NCBI GenBank assembly: GCA_001586965.3
Contig: LUCW03001393.1
Coordinates: 1 to 40,655 of the forward strand
From: Sphaeroforma sirkka
Lineage: Eukaryota > Opisthokonta > Ichthyosporea > Ichthyophonida
Length of the DNA stretch: 40,655 nucleotides
Direction: 5' to 3'
Positions 10,737-23,161 of the stretch are shown here, in pieces. The position numbers and the translations under genes were made by a program. Below the pieces are notes generated by a model, which had not been told where the DNA came from, did not search any database, and saw only the letters and a program-made list of their open reading frames with translations. Each line of letters starts with the position of its first letter. The stretch's first letter is position 1.

Positions 10737-11562
10737 ACACTTACTTTACGGAAGACTTCAGTGTCGATTGCAATATTATTCGAATGGGTGATTCGCGCCG
10801 CACTTAATTTCTGAAAGATACTGCTTGACATGTATCGAGCCTATTTTTTTGTGCGATCCCAAGCTTCCCCCACTTCGACCTCAAAAATATACTTGGACAA
10901 ATAAATTTATCGTCGACCGAGTTCTGTGCTAATACGCGTGTTTGTTGTAGTCCACTATTGAAAGACTTATAAGTTAGTCAAGACGACACCGATACTGGTT
11001 CTATTATAACTGTCATTCAGTTTGGACTAGTTGCAAATACTGCCGTGAGTGTGTATCAAGGATATATCATCGTGTGTCCAACTTGTTCCACACTATTGAC
11101 CAATAGATATGATCCCTGCAATGCCATCAAGTGATGCCTTAGCAAAATCAGGTTCCTGACTGTACACCCCAATAATTTTCTTGCCTAAGTTGTGCACCAA
11201 TTTCATGGAGGAGTATGTACGAAGACAGAGATTTTGGCAACCTTCTTCTCTGGTAGTTGGCGACTGCACACAAACAAAATCCTCGCCTCCTACTGACCAA
11301 AAGTATATGCATTTGACCTAGCTTCGGATATGGTATGTGGGCCCAGAAAGAGGATGATGCTAGATGTGCGGCAGGTCGGTCAATACCGATATGTTGGCAT
11401 AGTACAGAACTACATACGGTACACATACTGGTAGTATTCTACTCTGAGGCGAGTGATAGAAACTTCTAGTTGTAAGGTTGGACAGGGTTATACATTCAAA
11501 GAAGTGGAGCGGAACAACACTCTATCACTCGATAAATAGTACTGGTTCCTCCTCGGAAGTGA

Positions 11563-11666
<104 letters not shown>

Positions 11667-12744
11667 GACTGCGTTCTATTGTTTTAGTAGTTTATAGGCA
11701 GCATGTAACAGGCGACATGTGGATTCGTTCAAAATTCTGTCGCCATAGTACTCGCTCGACAATATTAGCTTAATGAGTATCCCCGATAAGAGGAAGTTTT
11801 GATCTCAGTGGACGCGTTCAAATACACAATGTACTACACACTATATATAATTTACCTTCAAAATATAGTCAGTAGATAAAAGATGGCCGATTGGCTTCAT
11901 GTTCTCAAACTCGATTAATCACTATCTACGCGTCTAACAAGTTTCCAATTATTTATACATCCTAGAGCATGAATGTTGACATAGCTATGACGGATAGGAG
12001 TTTGACCCAATGTATATGCCTCCTAATTTTGATATTATGCAAACTAAGGACTGCAGGCGCAAGAGGTTTTAGGGGTGGTCAATTTTATGATAGGCGTGAT
12101 GCGTCTGCTACTCTAGAACAACCATGCAATCGCGCATCGCCCTATACCGGGTAGAAGGCATAAAAATATACAAACACTATGTTTTCACTTGTTCCAAAAT
12201 TAAGACCAGTGAAGGAGTGAATACTATTCATTGAAAGCACGGATGTTTAACAATTCCCTGAATGATTTTGTGTTGCTTATATCATACACATTTGTGTTCT
12301 TGTATTATACAAATTTGCGAACACAAATGAATGTTTCCGGCCGGATAGTTCTCTATTTCAACAACTATGGATTTGGCAGTTGCGTCTTCGTGTAATGAAA
12401 GCTCTACTGATCCTCCCCATATGCGTACCGAAACTTGGTACTACCGAAAGTGTACCAATTCTAAAACCCGGCTAGTTTAAAGGTGGCTGAACCACTCTCG
12501 TTGAATTGTGCAAAACCACATCTTTTAAGCCCCCTTCCAGAAATGACATTGCTCTTTCTCGTATATATGTAGTCATTTGTTTTCTCTCAGAAGGATGATT
12601 GATTTTTTTTTTGATCTCACCGCCAGTGCTACCTGATCGGCGTCTGTATTCTGGTTATGCCACTAGGGTACTGCCAGAGAGACAGCTGCAATTTTAACAG
12701 GGACCATTTGAAATGTTTATAAAACAAAGACCATTCCGACTCAA

Positions 12745-13098
12745 TGTTAAGGTGAGGAGACTTTATTTATATTCAGCTTAAAAGAAGCAAGCCGTGGGTT
12801 TCTTCACAGTCAGTCGTAGATGGCAGATCAGAAATAATCCGGGTATGTGTGACTTCCACAGTCGTTCGTAGGAGTCCAAAAGTGTCTCCACAGACAAAAA
12901 TTCTAACAGAGAGAGGAACATCCTTGCAGTTAGGGTAGGTGCAGTCGGAAGTGCAAAAGTAAAGTATGCTAAATCGTATTAAATGGATGGCCTTATATAG
13001 TATCCAAGTGTCTTGTAGTCAATCACTTGTATGCTCTCGTGAATGTTGCTTGCTTGTGTCAAATTGTATACTAGCGCCATTCTGACGCCAGTGTGACA
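12745..13098 (-). repeat. Possible solo LTR
   Basis: On the minus strand the segment starts TGTCACACTGGCG and ends CCTTAACA (TG...CA). It holds a TATA box (TATATAAGG, plus 12991-12999) and, about 230 bp further on, a poly(A) signal AATAAA (plus 12762-12767). That is LTR promoter and terminator architecture. No target-site duplication fits these ends and no second copy exists in the window, so the call is tentative. Confidence 0.3.
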
Positions 13099-13728
13099 CC
13101 AGTGCTCGATGATTCATGTGTCCGCACCCTAAGCTCCCAAAAAAATAAGCCTTGTCTCAGGGTATTTTTTGTGCAAGCGCATATGTACGTACATACGTGC
13201 TGGTGTGATATACTCTTGTTAAGAGCTTGATAATACGGCGCCGATTGCATAAATGTGGGGGGTTTAGAACCGTTGAGGGTTTAGAACCGTAGACATCGAG
13301 AAATCCTTGACTAGTAAATGTATCGCTCGATGATTTGCAACGTTCTCTAACATTGTGAGTGTAACACTTTCATCAATATATCACTTTTCGAACTCGATTG
13401 CCAAAATATATTTTCTCTACAAAAATAACATCTATCTATTTCAAGGCATGTAATACACGGATGGACGAGAAAAAGTACACGGTTTCTGGCGGCTAGAGAG
13501 AATATGGACACATTGCTCATGGCAAGTCACTCAAAATCCCTGAAAAACAGCCCGGGATAGTTATCCTACCATCCCTCGTGAGATTACTTCGACATCTGCT
13601 ACCGACAGTCACCCTATATTTAGGTGTGGACCACCACATACTGCCGCATCACAGCGACCAATGCCTTGATACTAAATTTTTGGGAACTTTGTGGTAGCCG
13701 TCCATATCCTCAGTTGCTTGTCGTTTCT

Positions 13729-14340
13729 AATAAATTACGGCTGGAACGCCGCGGGGACTAAAAGCTTATAATCATAATGGTAATTTATTTGTTCATATAC
13801 AGGCTAAAAAATGTCTCACGCACCGCAGCACCCCATAAACCCACTAGCACACAAGGTACACGTCCGAATACCAACAAACATACAAACACACACACTGCAA
13901 CACCCAACTTTCCCACAAGCACAGATGGTTCACGTCCTAACACCAGGAAACACACCCACACTCACACCCACACTCACACCCACACCCACAACACGCATAC
14001 ACACTCTCCACCGGCACATACGGTACACATCCTAGCATCAGTATTCGCACACACATATTGTCCACACACCCACCAGCACAGACGGTACACGTTCCAACAC
14101 CAGCACACGTGTACACACACACACACACCACAGCATCTCACCCACCCACCAACACAGACGGTACACATCCTAACAAATAAATTGAAGATTGTATTTCCCC
14201 TCCAACTTTTTCTGAAAGAAAATATGTTTTTCCTCGTGGGGACCCTAAAAATGTGGAAAAAGCTCCTGACAGAATCTAGGTCTCCAATAAAAGATACAGG
14301 GACTCTATACAGTCTACAGCTACGCTTTCAGTAATCTATA
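13729..14340 (+). repeat. CA-core dispersed repeat, copy 1
   Basis: Starts with acggctggaacgccgcgggg then actaaa (13737-13762) and ends with cagctacgctttcagtaatc (14317-14336). Its core is a CA-rich minisatellite: five units containing an acggtacac-like block occur near 13850, 13920, 14020, 14085 and 14155, separated by (CA)n and (CCCACA)n. Copies 2 and 3 share the same ends but have different cores. No protein is implied; the Thr/His-rich frame across it is low-complexity translation. Confidence 0.8.
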
Positions 14341-15089
14341 GAACAAATACTACCAACTTCACGGCACAAGAGTCGCAAAAGAAGGACAATATGATGTACA
14401 TTTGGTTGGGTGCTTGGCAGTCGACAAGTTGAAAGTCATAGAAGTCTGTTAGCCAATATATATCAATGCCACCTGATACTTTTTTTCTTGAAGAAGTCTT
14501 TCTAGTTTATTTGCCATTCTAGCACTGCTTATTTTGATACACATATGCATAGTTCCTCACAGGATACGTGAAACGTATCCGGGGCTACAAGGCAAAGTCA
14601 TTCCCTATATCGACTGTTAGCACAGCGAGAAAGACAAGCATAGCCAGATTCTAAATCTTCCACTTTCGTCTAATATTTTGGCTGCCTGGACTGCCTACTA
14701 CAGCCCGACAATTTACTCCATCTTCAGGATATACGCTTGATAAAATAACACACATGTAGTCGTACCTGGTACACAAAATACTTTTCTAAATTCGACATCC
14801 ATGCCTTGCGCAACCAAATAGCTCAGGGAACCATTGTAATATGCAGACGAGATATTTAGCATCCAGTCGGTGTATTCACTTGCAAATACGGGTTAGTCGG
14901 GTTGCAATGTCAGAATATTCCATTGCAAACAAGATCTCTAATATTGAGTACTATACAGTGACGCGTTCGTTGAGCTCATCCAGATATATATCGCCCAAGC
15001 AGAGATAGATAATTGCCAAGCCATTGACTGTTAAGGCAATATTCTCGCAGTACATACTTCAATATGGTCCCTGATATATCGTCAAACAA
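14341..15089. other. 3' flank of the ZIP gene
   Basis: No reading frame or repeat of note. This stretch is downstream of the minus-strand ZIP stop codon and probably contains its 3' UTR. No AATAAA was seen within about 100 bases of the stop. Confidence 0.4.
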
Positions 15090-17089
15090 TTAGGCACCCA
15101 GAAGTTTTTTAGCCAACAATGCCACAAGGAACCCAAAATATAATTGTAAATCGACCCACCATAGATGATTCTCACTTCCAGCGCCATCATGCGCCTCGAG
15201 TAGCAATTCCTCTGCTACCATAAATAATAGAGCGCTTGCCCCAAATGAAACCATTCCATTGAAAGCCCATTCGTATTCTTGCATCAAACCTGAATGACAA
15301 GACAAATCAATAGCATTAACAACCTAAACGAATCAAATGGGCACAATGAAGTGTCGTTTGCCTTAAAACTCACAAAATTGTATCAAAATGGCACTGGGAC
15401 AGCTAACATACAGGCGGTCTACGTTAACATGAGAAGGACTAAGAGCGAAACATTGAGCACACACGCAGAGAATACATCACAAACTGCAGAGATAGAGAGT
15501 CATCAGACGAAGATGCAATAGAAAACCGAACAGGATATCACATCAGTATTGCAACACACTCTAAGTGCTTTCACATAAAAAATAGGTATACAACCATATG
15601 AGGAACGAAATATACGCATATGTATGAAGTCAAGGCTTCATACCAGCTAGAAAATAACCGGCCACCGCGCATACGAACAAGACAAGCGGTCCTACACAGG
15701 CGGCCAATAGCGATTTAGTCTTGGGTTGCCCTCGTAGCGCGTTTGAGAGCGTGATTCCCAGGAAGCCCATCTCCACACTCAGTGAAATGGCCATCATCGC
15801 ACTAGTAGAGAGACTCACCACACTCGCTAAACCCAGGAGTAGACCTAGAGATGGATGGATACGTCACAGTGAGTATCGTGACTGTCACGGCGACTGGTTG
15901 GACAACAGCCCAAAATAGAAAATCGCTTAAAGGCCTTGGACGGTTAAGAGCACCAACATAGGCAAAGAAAAATGGATACGAGCTCGCTTCACTCACCATC
16001 ACACATGGAATCCACAGCGACCGCGTACACCAGACTATACGGAAATGCGCCCCTCCCCTCATTCTCCTCGGATTCTAGCAAAGGCTGGTCTTCCTTGAGT
16101 TCCGGTTGACCCACAATGTCACGATTGGAAGTTGTTTGCTGAGGCATCACCTCGACTTGAGTTAGTAACCTTGGCGTCGGTGACCTAATTAGGTGCATAG
16201 TATGATAGTAAGATGAAAGTGTATGGATACAACGACGACAATGCAGTTTCGCCTAGGATATACATTCAGCCTATACCAGGGGATCGGTACGTGATGTGTG
16301 AAACCTATGAAATAAATCTCAATACATACAGACACCTCTCACTATGGGACGAAAGTTGTCGACCTCAAAATAATTTGATACCGTATGATAGGTGGTGGGA
16401 GAGCGTATTGAATATACCATTCACCATCACACAGACACCGATCACAAATTTACACCAGTCAAGCTTCCCTTCACTCCCCTGAGGGTTTAAACCAAGGACT
16501 ATGCGACCATAGCTCACTCACACTCACATTATGTATACGTATATACATATCATAAAATTAAAATAAAACCATTTGTATCATTGGTAAATAAACAGATATA
16601 TCGAATGTCTACGCATACATATATATATATACATATATCGACAAACACATGTATACATGCAATAAATTTTGTGCCCAAATCATACATATAGATGCATTTG
16701 TCAATATTGACTCATACAAAACTAGATTTACAATTATCTGTTCACACAATTATCTGTACACACACAAATGGGAGATTTTAGCATATACACTGACAGGTAT
16801 ATCAAAAATAAGTAAAAGAAAAACCAATCCACAAATATTCGTATACTCCAAATACATGCATGTATAAACTAATAAATATATAAATAATATAAGTTTGGAT
16901 ATGTATTTCTATAGATTTCATTGACGTAACGTATATCAATATATCAATATATCAACATATCAATATATTACTGTAAATAGAGAGAAACCATAAACAAGAA
17001 CATATTACATAAAATAAAAAACATGTACGCACGTATATATATTTTCAACAAAATGAACACATGTACAATATGGAAATGTGTATACATAA

Positions 17090-17177
<88 letters not shown>

Positions 17178-19752
17178 CTATTATGTATATTCTTACACTT
17201 TTAGTTACTATCGATATCTTTTAATGAAATACACTTATTGTCATAAATATTTATACGTCATTGATTAAATCATATATACCTATGATATACATACATGCGG
17301 ACATACACTTGCTGACACCGGTTAATAAAAATTAATACTTGTACACCCTTTCAGTCACAGACAGCAGATATATGGTGCCCACAGCTCCGGCAACGCCAAA
17401 AAGAATACACAAGTGCCCATATCGTTATATATATATATATATATATAGGCATCTAGATATATATATATATATATATACATATGTACACACACACACACAT
17501 GTATATATATGCATATATATATTCATTTGCACACACTATATATATATATATATATATATATATTGTCTAGTGCTCTTGAGCGGCCTGATGCGATTCGCAA
17601 TATCATGTCCAATGGCATATCCGCCGTTTCACAATCTCGTATTCGTTCCCACATCTAATCATTAGCAATACATACTCTCTCACACACCATACGACTACAA
17701 ACACATACACAAATGTGTATAAAACCAGACTTACGGAGTATGACCCAGTCGGGACATGCTTCGCGCCAGGAGTGAGCGCCGGTGTGTTGTGGGCGGCAAG
17801 ACGATCTCGCTGTGAGTTGAGAGATTTTCTACACTCTCTACGCGGAATGCATCATTCGGTTCCTCCTCTTCATCGTCAGGCATTATCTTGTCGATGAATA
17901 GGAGAGATATGACACCTGTATGTATAAAAATAAAAAGCATGTCAGACCAAATTGATCGGTAAAATTCATAGAAACATTGAGAGCTTGTTGTACAGAAAAC
18001 CCCATACTTCCATTCACCATGCGTACTACCACTATCGAATTTGATACATTTATGCACGGTTTATGATTGTGATAAGAAATGACAACAGTCGTAGTAAATT
18101 CATACTTCGCTTTGATATTCGATCCAGTCTCACAACAGTGGTGCATTCTTAGCCACCGCGACAGTCAGGTACAAGTAAAACTTCATACGATAGCGCTCAA
18201 TCACGCCACAAACATCACACTACATGTAGCGTGCATCAGCGACTAGGAAATCGCAAGCTATTGACACCTCAAAAACCTCACATCTAACTCATATATATAT
18301 ATATATATATAAACATAAACATATATATATGCGTAAAAATGTATATATATATATATATGCGTATATATATATATGTATATATATGTGTGTGTGTATATCA
18401 TATATATATAATAAAATAACAGAAGAGAAATGTAGGCTATGTGTGACAAAACGTACATTCGCCAATCACAACAGATGCTGTGATTTAAATTCGCGCGAGG
18501 ACCTGCAACACAGTTTTGAGCTCCAAGAACATGAGCTTCTCTAATAAAAACACAGAACACATCCAGTGTATTCCAGGGACTTAGAGCCAAACGCGCGACA
18601 GACAAAGGCTCTATCACACAGCACATATCTCACCACGCACAGCAGAGAAACGGCAACATATAATACAGGAAAAAAATTATGCACGGTGTGACGTAACTTG
18701 AAATTTGAGATAAGAAGTAGAAACGCGCGCACACTACCGAGGGGATTCCGAAGCACAAGACGATATAGGCCGAGCACAGATCACATATGCACTACGACTA
18801 CGAAACTGTAGCTGCTCAATGAACTTTTATACTGAAGTGGCGCACAGAGCCTTGCAACAGTATGGTCCATACCCACAAACATGAACAGTAGAATCTACAT
18901 ATCATTATCAGCATATAAACAGAAGTTCAGTACACGTGGCAACGCTCGAAACACCATCGCATGTATTTACGGCTAAAGAAACAAAAGAAGATATGTGGCC
19001 ACATGCCAAATACAAACCATATACACTTTTGCAATGTTGATATAGATTCTTACCGAATATAAACCCAACGCATACGGCTACGTTCTGACCCACGCCTTCA
19101 GCCTTGAGCATAATAGGCACCAGCTCAGTCGACACCGCTGCCAGCACTAGACCCGCCGCGAAATGCTGTAAAGCGCCCATTGCGCCGCGAGAAAAGTGTG
19201 TCTAATGGCGGTGTAGAATTTGATATTAACAAGTTTCTTAGTAAAACGTATCAGTACTTTTGATTGCAAAACAAATATACTATGGCTTTATTCGACCAAT
19301 TGAACTGTACGTATTACGGTAAGCCTTTTCGAACAAAACATATGAGAGTGCGTTAAAATGGCATATCAATAGTATCACATGGAACTCTACTTGTCGCATA
19401 ACGATAACCAAACAAACACTACCTCAGCAAGATGCAACTTCGACAAACCGTCTATCGTAAATATTGTATACATAAACCGACAGATGTATTACAGGCCTGT
19501 CATCACCAAAGTATGGATACCTATAGACTGAAAAGTAACAATAGAATAACATGGTGTTTTACGGTCTGTGAGACAAACATAATGAATAACATACATAAAG
19601 GTGCATTTACGGTCTGTGAGACAAACTACATGAATAACATGAAGGTGTATTTACGGTCTGTGAGACTACCATTATACCTGAAAACCGAGGAATGTGGCTA
19701 ACAACATCGTCAAGGATGGAACGAGCGACATGATCAACACTTTCATCCCCAT
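15090..19752 (-). CDS. ZIP-family divalent metal transporter, six exons
   Basis: Exons on the minus strand: 19752-19678, 19201-19054, 17915-17735, 16184-15997, 15844-15644 and 15289-15090. All introns are GT-AG with phases 0, 1, 2, 1, 1; the total is 993 bases, or 330 residues plus TAA. Eight hydrophobic segments lie near residues 4-24, 39-57, 66-86, 182-208, 212-233, 243-266, 272-295 and 309-328, the ZIP topology. Motifs: [17 protein letters not shown] (TM2), VDSMCDGLLLG (TM4, D193 and D197), SVEMGFLG (TM5, E222) and [10 protein letters not shown] (TM7, E291/E292). The TM3-TM4 loop (about 88-180) is long and acidic with EEEE and scattered His, as usual for ZIP regulatory loops. ZIP proteins move Zn2+, Fe2+ or Mn2+ into the cytosol from outside or from organelles; the substrate cannot be told here. 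Exon 1, supplying TM1, is the least certain, but its donor, phase and hydrophobicity all fit. Confidence 0.87.
17090..17174. repeat. (CA)n(TA)n compound microsatellite in ZIP intron 3
   Basis: A CA run at 17090-17108 passes directly into a TA run up to 17174. It lies inside the 1,550-bp third intron of the ZIP gene. Confidence 0.97.
17425..17564. repeat. Cluster of TA and CA tracts in ZIP intron 3
   Basis: Three TA tracts (about 17425-17448, 17456-17477, 17538-17564) with a short CA run between them. No exon is supported in this interval: the flanking exons join in phase without it. Confidence 0.95.
18291..18420. repeat. Interrupted TA tract in ZIP intron 2
   Basis: TA-rich sequence broken by short aaacataaac, gcgtaaaaatg and gtgtgtgtg segments, inside the 1,138-bp second intron of the ZIP gene. 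Confidence 0.93.
19561..19664. repeat. Three-unit short repeat in ZIP intron 1
   Basis: The block acggtctgtgag recurs at 19561, 19609 and 19653 (spacings 48 and 44), with atgaataacat and aaggtg(c/t)at between. The last unit ends 13 bases inside the intron from the exon 1 donor at 19677. It is either local slippage or an intronic binding-site array. Confidence 0.85.
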
Positions 19753-20094
19753 TGTGGCTGATTAGATGGCGATTTCAGTATATAGTTACACGCTAGTATA
19801 GTTCGTTTATTACTTTTAGTTTGTTGTATGGAAAGCCTTTGTGATACAGATCTATATTATAAATAAATATAAAGTCCAACGTACGCCAGGCGTCTGTCAG
19901 CCATGTTTCATTTTTAATTTTTTTTAGTTGTCTGAACTCGGCACTCTGCACTGTCTGCAGTCTGCTGTCACTCTTCAGTCTGGCGTCTGCGACTCTGCGC
20001 CCTGTCTATAGTTTGCACTGCTTTACTTTTTTATATTTATTATTATTACTATTTTGAATATTTTTTGTTTTGTATGGTTTTTTTTGTGTTTTTT

Positions 20095-20096
20095 AA

Positions 20097-20127
<31 letters not shown>

Positions 20128-20133
20128 GACAAT

Positions 20134-20170
<37 letters not shown>

Positions 20171-20187
20171 CCAACACCAACAACAAT
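20095..20187. repeat. (AAC)n trinucleotide microsatellite
   Basis: A near-perfect AAC run with a few variant units (gac, aat, acc). The valine-rich frame on the opposite strand is an artefact of it. Confidence 0.97.
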
Positions 20188-20236
20188 ATAAATATTTTTT
20201 TTAAATAACAAAACTGTCTAATTTAGACGGCTATGA

Positions 20237-20920
20237 TAAAACATTAAAACACGGCTGGGGCGCCGCGGGGACTAAATGCGTTTTTTAAAATCAGAGGGTA
20301 GTTGATATGTACTTGTGAATTATTCGCGCAGTGCGGAGGAGCTGAGGCCTGATACGGGTGTGATGATTTCTTTAGGAAACCCAGCCACCCACCACCCCCG
20401 GCCCCCGCGCCCCTTTCTTCCTCACTTTCACTCAAACAGTCAACAACTAAACACACAGTCTCACACACACAAATACGCACTGTTGGTCTGTTGCGGTAAC
20501 ACACGCTCAAACAAAAACACACTCATCCAGACACTCACACAGGGCCACAGGCACACACGCCCTCACTCACTCACACCCACTCATAGTCTCACACCCTCAC
20601 ACGTAATCATTCACACACAGTCACACTCCTCGGTGACCTCGCCTTTTAGTTCAAAACTCAAAAAAATATAAACCCAAAAGTATGCTCTTTTAATTTTATT
20701 ATTATTATTGCTTTTTTAAACAAAATACAAACAATTAAAGAAAAAATGACAAAAATATGCTTTTTTTTTAAAATAAAAGCAAATTCCATTTAGGATCCCT
20801 CGTGACATAACCAGCCAATTAAATGGCTTAATTAGCGTTACGTGACAGACAAAAATCGAGCATAAGTAAAGGTGACAGGCAGATAGATACTTCCAGCTTA
20901 CGCTTTCAGTGATAAAAAAT
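20237..20920 (+). repeat. CA-core dispersed repeat, copy 2
   Basis: Begins with acggctggggcgccgcgggg then actaaa (20251-20276). It carries ctcactttcactcaa (20421-20435), a CA-rich core (about 20440-20630), caaaagtatgctct (20675-20688) and tccatttaggat (20785-20796), and ends with cagcttacgctttcagtgat (20894-20913). These blocks appear in the same order in copy 3 on the opposite strand, and the two ends appear in copy 1. Non-coding. Confidence 0.82.
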
Positions 20921-21007
20921 ATCCACCAGACCAGAGAGTGAGTCAGACAGTCAGTGTGTCTCAGTGACCAGTTCGCCACGCTCTCATGAATACCTCTAAG
21001 GCTCTAA

Positions 21008-21519
21008 CGAATGTCTTTATACGGCACTGGTGACAATAAAATTATTAACCACCTCAGGCCCATATGCTTTTTCAAGTTTAATTTGCTTAAATATAGGTAT
21101 ATTAATGTAATTAGCGTGATTTTAAGCACTTGTGAGATGTGTTTGTTTTCTGCCGGTTTATTTGTTATCTGTCGGCTGAAAGCGCTCGACTTAAATGTTA
21201 TATGTTGTAGCGCGGATACAACCCATTTGTTGCACTTTTGTGTTGGTCTTAAGGGCTTGACATATGTTAGCAGTTAGACACATGTATATAGGCCCATGGT
21301 TTTACAGTTGAAACTATTTGTGTCTAACATACGTCGACCTCTTCTCCGAGGCCGAAAAGGAACTAATACACGAAGTGCAATAAATGGGCTAAAATCACGT
21401 TAATTACAATTTAAAAAAAAGCAAAGTAAACTCAAAAAAGTAGAAGTACGAGCCTGGTAGGAACTGAGCCTGAGATGGTTAATAGTTTTATTGTCATCAG
21501 TGCCGTACAAAGACATTCG
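21008..21519. repeat. Imperfect palindrome (inverted repeat), about 512 bp
   Basis: The left arm begins cgaatgtctttatacggcac and the right arm ends gtgccgtacaaagacattcg. Further matching blocks, in order inward: tgacaataaaattattaacc with ggttaatagttttattgtca; aattagcgtgatttta with taaaatcacgttaatt; cccatttgttgcact with agtgcaataaatggg; catatgttag with ctaacatacg. Near the centre gttagacaca (21273-21282) pairs exactly with tgtgtctaac (21319-21328). A transcript would fold into one long hairpin. It may be a foldback element or MITE; no target duplication is clear. Confidence 0.85.
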
Positions 21520-22627
21520 AAATGAGAATAAAAATTAAATAAACATTTTTACCCAGAAACAGGTTAAGAAATTTTGTTGTTTTTTTAACAAACAAAAAAC
21601 AAATAGGGTTCCATTTTTTTTTAAATTTCACGCATACGGTGATTTCTACGGTCTACGAGTCTACGACTCTACGCCACTCTACGCCACTCTACGTGGGGTG
21701 CAATTTGCAAACTCGTTCCAGGCCACTTTCACAACGAGCTAATTTTAGCAAGATGCGATTCGATTTAAAAGAATGAATCCAATAGAAATACAATTTAAAA
21801 CTCATATGTTTAAAAAAAAAGGCAATCATTCAAATACCCGTCAATCACGTCATTGTAGATTCGTACAACGAAATTAACATATCCAATGGTCGATAGGTGT
21901 ATTATTTTGAAACAAATAAAACTCTTTCTATATTTTTAACTACTTTTAAAGGTAATAGGTCTCATGTTGTACTCTGTAGATTGTAGAGTGTATTTAAAAA
22001 TAGACTTTAAAATTTTAAAAGTAATCACTAGTCACAGTAGGGCGAAGGGCGTAGTGTATATTCAGTAATCAGTAGCCAGTAGCCAGCAAGCTAGAGTGGC
22101 TATTCATTTATTTTTATATTCACATTCTCACAATTAAAAAAAGGATGCCATTCTGAATATCTGAATTCTGATTAGTGATTAGCAATTTTTAGCAGTATTT
22201 ACTATTTACTGCACTCTGCAGACTCCCCTGTCAGGCGGTTGTTAGCCTGTCACGGCCTCACGGGCTGACTCACAGTTACCGCACTCACCCGGTCACCCGT
22301 GTGTGTGTTACTGTGTAACAATTAACAAACTCTCTCAGAGTAACAAAGTTACAGACTGTACTACTGTATTTAGACTGTAGTCAGTACATAGTGCATTTAT
22401 TTATGGGTATTTGATTATTTTTTTTAAACAAAGATTGTAGAGTCAAAAAAAAATACACTCTACGCGCTGAGAGAGAGAGTCAGAAGAGTATTTAAATAGA
22501 CCTGTCCTCACCTCTGTCTAAATATTAATGTATTTCTATTTTCAAAAATACTGTACTGTGACTAAATAAATAGAACACCGCTGACGTCGGTGGAAAACTA
22601 AAAACTCTGAATAGAGGGAGAAATATT

Positions 22628-22975
22628 TATTTTTATTTTTGGGTTTTTGTTCCCTTTTGTTTTGCGAAAGCGCGCCGCATGATGGTTAAACTGCAACTTC
22701 AATTTTGGTTCACACGTTTGGGTCCAGATTTCCAAAAAAAAAAAAATGGTTGTTGTGCGGGGATGGGGGGTAGGGGGGGTTCGACTGCTCGTTTTCTTTT
22801 ACGTTAATTTTTAATTTTGGGTTTTCGTACCCGTGTCCCTTGTCCCTTGTTTCTTTTGGGAATGTGCGCCCAATGGTGTTTTAAAAGTGCAACTTAAATT
22901 TTGGTTCACGGTTCGGTCCAGATTTCCAAAATAATGTTGTTGTTGTTGGGGGTGGGGGGGGGGGGCGGGAAGTCC
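22628..22975. repeat. Direct repeat of about 170 bp with G-run tails
   Basis: Units 22628-22795 and 22803-22975 share, in order: tttttaattttgggttttcg-like text, cccttgtttc-like text, gcgcgcc or gcgccc, gcaactt(c/a)aattttggttcac, and ggtccagatttccaaa. Each ends in long G runs (about 22758-22779 and 22948-22969), which could form G-quadruplexes. No coding potential. Confidence 0.8.
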
Positions 22976-23161
22976 CCTATAACCTTATTTCTTCTACTGC
23001 TGGTATCACATCGTGATTATTGTATTGGGCCTTTATATACTAATGTACAGGGTCTCAAATGGGCATAAAAATCTTCGCTTTATATCTTATTTGCATAAAT
23101 AAAGTTCTGAGAGACCTAATAGCTAAAGTTTTTAGTGATAAATGGCCGTATGTATATATTT

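Noticed and set aside
11148-11426. 92-residue minus-strand protein
   Set aside because: No family resemblance, no splice partners and composition like surrounding spacer.
13777-14334. 185-residue Thr/His-rich protein
   Set aside because: It is a translation of the CA-rich minisatellite core of the dispersed repeat; low-complexity DNA often stays open in several frames.
16213-16482. 89-residue plus-strand frame
   Set aside because: It lies within intron 3 of the ZIP gene on the opposite strand and has no family features or splice partners.
17339-17665. Extra ZIP exon in intron 3
   Set aside because: A hydrophobic minus-strand stretch ([15 protein letters not shown]) drew attention, but exon 3 and exon 4 already join in phase and the ZIP topology is complete without it.
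19561-19664. CRISPR-like array
   Set aside because: Only three short imperfect units inside a eukaryotic intron; no cas genes and no regular spacers.
20023-20211. Valine-rich peptide on the minus strand
   Set aside because: Pure translation of the (AAC)n microsatellite.
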